From Reticulitermes lucifugus (taxonomy: Eukaryota; Arthropoda; Insecta; Blattodea; Rhinotermitidae): a stretch of 32,323 bases of DNA. The DNA lies in the NCBI GenBank assembly GCA_026260175.1, contig JAKCWW010006436.1, forward strand, positions 1 to 32,323, in the 5' to 3' direction. The translations under genes and the position numbers were made by a program. Positions 10,901-19,900 of the stretch are shown here, piece by piece (the stretch's first letter is position 1; each line of letters starts with the position of its first letter). The notes under the pieces are model-generated. The model searched no databases. It was given only the letters and a program-made list of their open reading frames with translations, and was not told where the DNA came from.

Positions 10901-13900
10901 TCAAAATTAACCCCATAGAATTTATCAGAAAATTACCATGAAGGATTATATTTGTTTATGTAAGCTACCTTGCTTTGATCTCTGTATGTGGTGCTTCATA
11001 GCCATTAAGTAACTAACGTAACAAACTGGTGGATATCCAAATAGCTATGTCAGTGGATTAAATGGAACCAAGATATGTCTGTGGTATGGGAGCTGGGATA
11101 GTGTAGTGAGCATAGTGACAGGCTGTGCACAAGATGGCCAAGAAATCTTGGCTGGTTTATGGGCAGGGACGAAGAAATTTTGCTTGTCTTCAACGGGTCC
11201 AGGCCAGCTCTGGAGCCCACCCAGACCTCATATTCAGTGGCTACTGGGGCTGTTACCTGCTGGTGAAGTGGCTGGAACATGAAACTGACCAGTGTATTAC
11301 CAAGCATCAGAATTAATCAAGCTGTACCTCCAGTCCATCATAATGCCTGCATGATGTGCACAGGGACAACTTTACTGAGCAAGTGTCATGTTGCTTTCAT
11401 ACCCATGTACATACAATAAGTGAAGGAAAAATGTAGATGTTCCGTGATATATATTTACTGGATATATAGTTTGTGTAATAAATTTGATTATATTTTATAA
11501 GTTATTGAGGCCAGTGATACAATATTTGTCATCTGTGAGTCAAATGTAAGATGTTGGGTTAATGGGTCTAAACTGTGCTACTTGTTTGTTTCTAGTTACG
11601 TCTTACCACAGGAGCATTCCAGTCAGTCTGTTGTTCATTAAATGACACCACCTTTTTATGCTTCTGAATGTTTCTGTGTGTCACTGTTGCTAGAATATAA
11701 AGGAGCAGTATTGTAGATTTCTTGTTGAATTCCTATCACTGGCATGTTCATTTGTTTTTGTTAAACCCATTGAGCATTGATGTTGAAATTTTGATAACTG
11801 TTATCCATTTTGTAATTTTTTTATTTGCTTCTTTAACAAGTGCCCTTGCATTTTGTCAGCATTCATCATAATGTGGACAGTATGATGAGTGTTGGACCCA
11901 GGAATTTGACTCATTTGACACTTTGGCCGTCTTTTCCCTGGGGGTAAAATGGCTGATTCATGAAGCTGACCACTCAGCACAACTATTTCTGAGGTTAAGA
12001 ATTAGTGGAGCCATACTTCCACTCTCCCCATCTTTTCATGGCATACACAGACAGAACATTGTCTACTTCTTTGGGTTTTCTTGTATAAGAAGTCTCTACT
12101 ATGCCATTTCTTCTAATGTGAATGTGTGGATGTTATGATGGAACCACAGTGTAGTTTGTGCAACATTATTTGGAAGGTTTGTGGGAAAGCTGTAAATGCA
12201 TGTGGTCGTGTATTAGCAACGGGATTGCATGTGGCTTTGTTTATGAAGTATGTAATGTTGATGCATGCAGGTGAATATTTTGTGTAGAATTGTGTTTAAA
12301 AATGCAAACTAACGTATCTTTCCTGCTAACTGGAGTATATTTGGTGCTGCAAGTGAATACAGTTGGAAAGGAAATTCGAAATTCCATAAGCCCTGCTTTT
12401 GTAGCAAGAACAGACCATTATCCATCAGTGGACACCTTAAATAACATTCCTGGAAAACGAGTGCTTCAGTTAACATGGGAAGGGAGTCTCATATAACTTG
12501 GCAGCACTTGCGTTCATTACGTGTATGAAATCTGTTGCAAGGTGCACTGCTTACTTATGTAAAAGGGATGAATGTTTTGCTGGGAAGAGCATCCTTATTC
12601 TAAGTGATCCTGTTGTATTTGACTTGTGTCCACAGTTGTTGTACATAAAGCTTATTTTCAACATTTCAGTGTCTGCATGATCAAAACTTGGCATGAATGA
12701 ACCCTGAAATGAATTAAGTGAACCCTAAAGTGAATTATATGAAGACATAGCTACACAGACACTGTTGTGAGTGCGCACATGAATGTTTTTTCAGGAAGTG
12801 CCTTGCCTCCACATTTTCATTTTAAACCACTTGAAGGACTTGGATAAAATGTAGTATATGATGTTTACACTTCACCTTGCTAGGGCTCTGATGATGGTAT
12901 ATGACTTGCTGACATAATCTTTTTTTTTGGACTTTGTCCATTATCTAGTTTTTTAATGAAGCACAACGTTTTAGCAGCTGGCTCTGCTTCCGTCTTCAGA
13001 CAAGCAAAGCGCCTAATTTGGTGGACCCCTTAGATAGAGCTGTATGGTGCCCAGTGACCAAATAGCTCTGTCTAAGGGGTCCACCAGATTTTGTGCTTTC
13101 CTTGCTTGAAGATGGAAGCAGAGCTGGCTTCAAAAACATCATGCTTCATCAAAAAATCATGTGATGAACAAGGATGATCACACTGTTTCAAGTTATCTGA
13201 TGGTTTTCATCCTGTCCTGTACTAGTCTAGTGTTGTCTCTGCTTTATTTAGGATTGCTCTGTGCTCAAGCTGGACTCTGTGCTACAAAAGGGAGTACACA
13301 TTTTTGCTCATGTTATGGCCATACACTCACTTTTGCTAGAGTAACAGTAGTATAATTATTGACACAGCACAACGTGTGAATCCCCCAGTTGAGAAGCACT
13401 GTCATACATGTCATGCAGTTTGGTCTGTTTAGTCATAGTCCTGTCCAAAAATGTTAACCTTCATCGTGCTTATTTTAAGCTAAAGATATGTTTATAAGTA
13501 TACATGCTTACAGCTTGGAATGTTTTGCAGTAGGTCTCAAATTCCCTCTTTCTGAATACTCTGCCATAGGATTTCACCTAACAGTGTGGCCTGGAAAAGG
13601 AGTGAAATAACACATGTAAAGACATGCTATCCTTACAGTGATTCTGTGTATTTTGTAATTTTTTTCAGTTTCTCCCCTTCCTCATTCAGGCAAACACCTG
13701 TGCAGGCACATGTTGCAGGCTCTTGGATGAAGACTAATCCAGCATTAGTTGAAGGAAAATGGGGAGAGGGTGATAAAGTATGTGTGCTTCTTTGTTACTG
13801 TAAATTGACTTCGCTGACTTCATTTAGTCCACTGAGACTGAGAAAGGCAGGTCAAGATTTTGTTGTGCCCAAGAACTTGTTTGGTTTACTCTGTGTTCAA

Positions 13901-16900
13901 ACAAATGTATTTGGAAGAACAGATTTAGTGTTGCAGTAGTCCCGATGGTTTGAATCCCTGGATGGTCCAGTCAATTTTGGACTGAAAATGATTTGGTCTT
14001 CTGTGTGTTCCAGTCAATGGACTAGACCACCCGTCAGAGGCCTGAGACAGTCACAATCTTGAGATGTGTGGCATGGGTGAAAGGACAAGAGGTGGCCTGT
14101 CTTTGTTTACTTCTTTCACAATAAGGATGTGGTCTTGGAAGTGTTATAGTTTTATTTTATTTTACCATTATAGTGAAGTGATGATAGTGACAGACTATCT
14201 GTACAAAGATTTCTTCTCTGTGATGTGGATTCTTGTGTCATCTGGACCACCCTTCTCCCCGTCTAGTTGAGGTGATGGAGGGACTGCTGTGTGACGCAAA
14301 TATTAATAGGCGCGACACACCGTGCTAAGTGTGAGTGATGTTTTGCGGGCGATTGCTTTCCTTTCTTTTGAATAAAAGGAATGTTATTTGAAGCCACCTT
14401 GGTCATATTGGTATTACCCTGGCTGTTGCTGTTGAACTACAGTGAGGTTCCAGTTATTTAGCTTCTGTTCTAGATCTGATTGGAGGATCATCACGCTCCG
14501 CCACACCATCAATGGTCACGCGCAAATCACCTACAATGGATCAGGGTGTACAGGTAAACCAGCCCGGTTCAACTCCCATTAAAGATGACAAGAAGTCTCA
14601 GCAGCAATTGCCGCTACAATCACAACAGATCCAGTCGCCCCACCCAGCTAGAGATGGGTAAGTACTGTTTGGCTCCTGGTCTCAAGTGCGTGTTGACATT
14701 TTGTCATAACTCTTTAGGCATCAGGGGTTGTGCTGTTGGTCTGCATTGTGTACTCGTCACATGCCAGTTTGTCCAGTTGGAATGTTGATATGTAGACTAC
14801 AGATATTAACACATTTGTTGGAATAGTGTAACTTTTGGATATCGTGGCAAGAGGAACACCATTTTCATTGTACATATGCCTTTGCTTGGTCTCCCTGTAC
14901 TATTATGTCTTGTAAGTACAGGTAAAGCACAATGTGCATTCTGCCTGGACATATGGGAGAGTGGAGGTATCATACCACTAATTCATAATAATCTCAATAC
15001 TAGTTGGAGGTGAGTGGTATGTGCCATGGCTGCTTTACTCATGGGGAAAGAGTCCCTGATACCTATTGAATAGTAGGATGGGAGAGCCGCAGAGATGGTC
15101 TGGATGCCTTGGAGATGAGAAGTCTCTTGCCCATTCATTGATTTTGTAGTCTGTCTTACGAAAGGTCCGTAGCCTCTTCCAAAGCGAGTTCTCCACACAG
15201 TGTGATCTAGTGCCTCCTCTTTCAATTTCCAGTATCTTCTCTTTTCCTTAAGGTCATCCAGTAGCTGCTTACGCCTTCTTCCTCGTCTTCCCGTCATTCT
15301 ATCCTCCCTTCTAACTCTCCTTCAATCACGTGTTCTAGAAGTGTTTCTATGCAAGATGTGACCAATCCAGTTAGCCTTTCTTATTTTTATTGTACGTAGG
15401 ATATTCCTCTCTTTGACTCTGTTATGCTTCTTCATTTCTCACATGAATGGTCCAACTGATCTTCTCCATTTTTCTCCAGCACTACATTTCAAAACTTTCC
15501 TGGTATTTCTGATCTACTTTCTGAAGTGTCCACATTTCAGTACCATACAAAGCTCTGCTCCAAGTGTAGCACTTTACTAGTTTTTTCCTTAAATTTAAGT
15601 CTAATTTGCTGGTGAAAAAGAGTTCTTGTTGAATGCTGCTTTTGCCCATTATGGAAATTGAACCATGATTCTTTGGTTGCCCAGCCTGTCCAGTTCTGTT
15701 AAAATGGGTACAGTGAAATCTGTACTTTACATAGTGGCATAAATGAAATTATTTACACATACCATGAAACCATAACATTTTGAAAGTAAAGAACACCTTG
15801 GTAAAGTCTGTGTACTATGTTATGTAGTACACTGCAGTATCGTTTTGTTTGAAGCTGGATGTTTATTGTTGCAGTCCGGTAAGGAGAGCTAGCATCGGTC
15901 AGCAGCAACAGTACCATCCTCAGCCTCAGAGGGAACAGCGAGACAGAGAACCTGTACACCCCAGAGAGCAGCAGTCCCGTGACCAACAGCCAGTAGGTTT
16001 CATTGTGACAGTATTTGGGATTACACCCAGTTTGATGATAACTGAAGTGGCTGGACTTTGAGTTCAACGGCTTTGGAGTAGGTTTGGAAGAATATTTCAT
16101 TTTGTTCCTGTTGGTCATCATTCTCAGAGTGTTTGTATTTTACACCGATCCTTCATGCCCTTATTTTGTCTGGTGACACAACATTCTCTAGTTAATTTTG
16201 TGCAGCTCATCCCATGAAGATTGCCTGTTTTGTATAAAACTCTTCTGATGTACTTCAGTGCAATTCACTGAAATGTGTATGTATTTTTTTATTTAAGCAC
16301 GTGGCAAGTCCAGACAGTACATTCCTGTAATCATGTTGAACCACTGCAGAAACCTTTAGAAACAGCATGATAGCTGATATTTTCATTTCTACAAGACCAT
16401 TGAATAGACCATGAAACTTTTAGTGAGACTGTGTGTTAATCCTTTGGTGCTGGAATTAAATGTGCAGTGTGCTGTGTAGCAGACTTGTATTTAAATGGGG
16501 CTGCTTAATGAAGGCCATGATAGGCTGTTGGCTGTACTTGTGTTCGGCATTTTGAGAATAACACTGTGTGACAGGTATACCTGACTTTAGGTGCCAAAGG
16601 ATTAATCTTGTGAAGGGTTTTATTTACGTTCCTGAAACCTTTTACCGTAAGAAACTGTTCAGTGAGATCTGAAATTTGCCACATTGTATACTAGTACTCG
16701 TGCATAGATGTTTCGACCAGATTTTTGAACACTGTGTACTGTATTGGATCCTGTATTCTTTCAAGTCTGTAATTGATTTGCACAAGACCTTTGTATTGTG
16801 TATTCATTGAATTTAACTTCATAGGTTTTACCGTCCTTCCGCTGTCATGATTGAGGTAGTTATCCCAAAATATTATTACTGCCCACATCAGTAATAACTT

Positions 16901-19900
16901 GCTGTAATATTTGTTTTGGTGGTTTAATGTGTTTATGTACCTCTTGAAATCATAGTTTCAAGTGGCCTGTAGGTGTGCTAAAATGAAATATTCAATTGTT
17001 AGGCTCCTCTTCCTCAGCGAATTTCACATCAACAGCAGCATACTCCAGGGCGTGGTGGTTGGGTGAACCGTGGAGGGATGCGGCGTGGCAGAGGTCGAGG
17101 TGGAACTTCTGGTAGTGGTTTCAACAGGCAACCAGGCTCTGGCCAGCAACTTACTGGTACTGGGGGCAAGCCGAAGAGCACTCTGAAGTTTGAGAATGAC
17201 TTTGATTTTGAACAAGCCAATAAAGAATTTGATACACTCAGGAGTCAACTGGCAAAAACCAAAATTGGTAAGACTGTTTAGGCTTAAATGATTGTAAGGT
17301 GTCTGTAGTGTGTGTTGTACCTTCTGTCTGCTTTATAATGGAAGTTGGTCAGTGTTTTGCTGTTGAGAGGTTCTGATGTCTGCAAGCATTCCAGATTTCT
17401 TATTTTCCTCTCTCTCTCTCTCTCTCTTTTAGTGTGGTCTAAAATATATTTTTTTTTACCTTATTTTCTGGCATATTATATATGTATTTTTAAAAAATGG
17501 GTGCTTGGCTTACACATGACAAGCCTGAAAACTAAGTGCATTTTATTCATGAAGAGGTTGGCAGAGGTGCACAGTTTATGTATGACAAGGCTGGCAGTGG
17601 TGCACAACCTTTTCATTACAAGGTTGACAGCACCATACATTCCAAGCACCATGTAAACTTTAATAACAACTTCCTTTTCCTTGTGTACCTAAAAGTAATC
17701 CAAAGAAGCAGGACAAATCAGGAAATCTGTTATGCTGTGTTATTGCCTTAATTCTTACCCTACGTTCGTGGACAAATGCACGGAATTTTCTTCACAGGTT
17801 TGTATGTGCATTACCTTCCAGCTGTAAAGTGATCTGGAATTTGCTGAGAATTTTCTACAGCCTAAGTCATGTAACAGTTCAGAGCATGTTTTGCAGGACC
17901 TGTAATGGCACTTCTTTTGCTGTATCTCTTACCATGGATGTAGCACTGTTCAGTTCAGAAAGTTAAGATGAAGCTGGGTATAGGAGAGCTCAATAAAATG
18001 TGTTTTAACCCTATTTCCTGGGAATGTAGCTGATAACTATTGAGTGCAGATTTTTCTGCATCCTTTCTCTGCTGCGTAAGAAAGCCCAATTTCTCTTTTG
18101 TTGTAAGTTTGATAATTAAGTTGTGTTGTCACTTTGTCACTGCTTATTAATGTATGTGTGAAACGCAGTAGATGATCTGCAGTTTCATAATAACTTCTTT
18201 GGCCAGTCCTTAGAAGAGTATAAGCGAGAATCACTGATTACTTGAAACTTTTGAGATGAGGAAGCATGGCAAATGGGAAGAAAAAGGAAGCCAGTAATAT
18301 GGGTCATTGCCTGTTCGAATGTATAGTGAAGTCGGTGAAAAACATCCCAATTACACCAGCTGCTAGAACCATTGGAAAGAGGTTTCTGTGTTGCATAGGC
18401 AGTAAATGTTTTTGAACATATAGTAGTCACTACTGATCCATTCTGTCATGCCAGGTAGAAATCCCAACCCACTCTGCATTTCTTAGATACCTTCCCACTT
18501 TCAGGTTATCAGCACTCGACTGTACATTTTGTGGGTACTGTGTATTTTGTGTTTGAATATTCTTACATATTGCAAATTACATTCATGATGACCAATGGGC
18601 TGATGCCCCCTCCCCCACATCCCATCCCCTCCAGAGACTGACCTGTGTTTGAAATTGCAATGTTACAGACTCAGAACCTGTTATTACAGGTGATGGGAAA
18701 GTGATTGATGAAAATGAGAAGAAAGATGACTCTGGAAATGAGACTGGCGCTGGTGAAGGTGAACAAGAAGAAGAACCACAGACCTTTTATGACAAAGCAA
18801 AGTCCTTCTTTGACAATATTAGCTGTGAGGCTGTGGAGAGGAGCAAGGGGTGGGTGTTCCTTGTTTGATGTGAGGTAACACAATGAATTGTTGCATGAGA
18901 AGGAATAATGGTAGTGGTACGGAGGTATGTGAGGTGTGTTTGTAGCATCATTTGGTCTGCATATTCTTTGGTATTGAATGGAATCTTTGGGTGATTATGT
19001 AATGACCTGGAAGGTATTGGAAGGAAGAAATTATGGGCTAGTTCACAATAATGTCCTGACAGCTTTGGCTGAGTAACATTGCTGTAAACGTGGCGACAAC
19101 AGTCAATGCTGCAAGCAAGCCTGGAACCTTGTCCCTCCTGAGTACAAGTTGAGCATGCGATTGCTGAGCCAGTCTGGTCACCAAGATAAAAAGCATAAAA
19201 TTTTCATTACTTTGTCAAAAATATTAGAATGTTGCATGAACTTGTTGTTATTATGCCATTTGTGTTGTCCACTCATTAGTGCGACTAGCTATGTTCTAGG
19301 CCATAGCATATATCTTCTAATATTCCTGTTTCTATATTTATCTTGCTTTCATTGACTGTGCCAGCCAGGCATGGGGAATGTTCAGTGACCAATGCGGTAT
19401 AGGACAGTCAACTGAGTGTACCTGTGATATAAAAATGATTGCTTGTTGGCTTCATTCTTAACTTCCATTTCTAAACTTGTTGGGTTTCTGTGTGTTCAGC
19501 ATATGAAGATTTCAAACCAACTTCTTTTAAGACAATTATAATGAAGTAACGTGGGTGTAATTTGCTGATTTCGTAATGCTTGGTAGTACGCATGTGCAGT
19601 ACAGTATTGTTCTTGAGTACTGATGTTACATGATGTACACTCTTTTGTAATCATATTTATAATTCATGGTGTGTGTGTGTGTGCGCGCGCGTGTGGACGC
19701 TATTCTATGTGAATTGGGAGGTCGTAATGGTGGCAGGTAAATGTGAGCAGAAAAGTTGTTCATTTCAGGAACAGACTGCTGGGAAAAATTGTTCATTTTA
19801 CTGTTACTGTCATTTTCCTTTACCCTTCTGTAACCTGTCTCCAGTCAGTTTCATGGAACAGAATATTCTGCCTATATTGTTTCTTGTTCTGCATGTTTGT

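Larger units (their letters stand above)
7708..14473 (+). other. tral intron 3 (6.8 kb), transposon-rich
   Basis: This is the longest intron of the gene. It holds nested Tigger-like terminal repeats and transposase remains (7984-9335), a mariner-like fragment (about 10050-10440), two copies of the SINE-like repeat (about 11040-11420 and 11890-12080), a palindrome (12949-13156) and a tRNA-like SINE candidate (about 13930-14110). I found no phase-compatible coding exon in it. Confidence 0.75.

Noticed and set aside
13670-13780. Possible extra tral exon ([20 protein letters not shown] and onward) with AG before and gtatgt after.
   Set aside because: Its open frame needs a phase-2 entry and leaves in phase 0, whereas intron 3 is phase 1 at both ends. 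In the phase-1 frame it meets a TGA.
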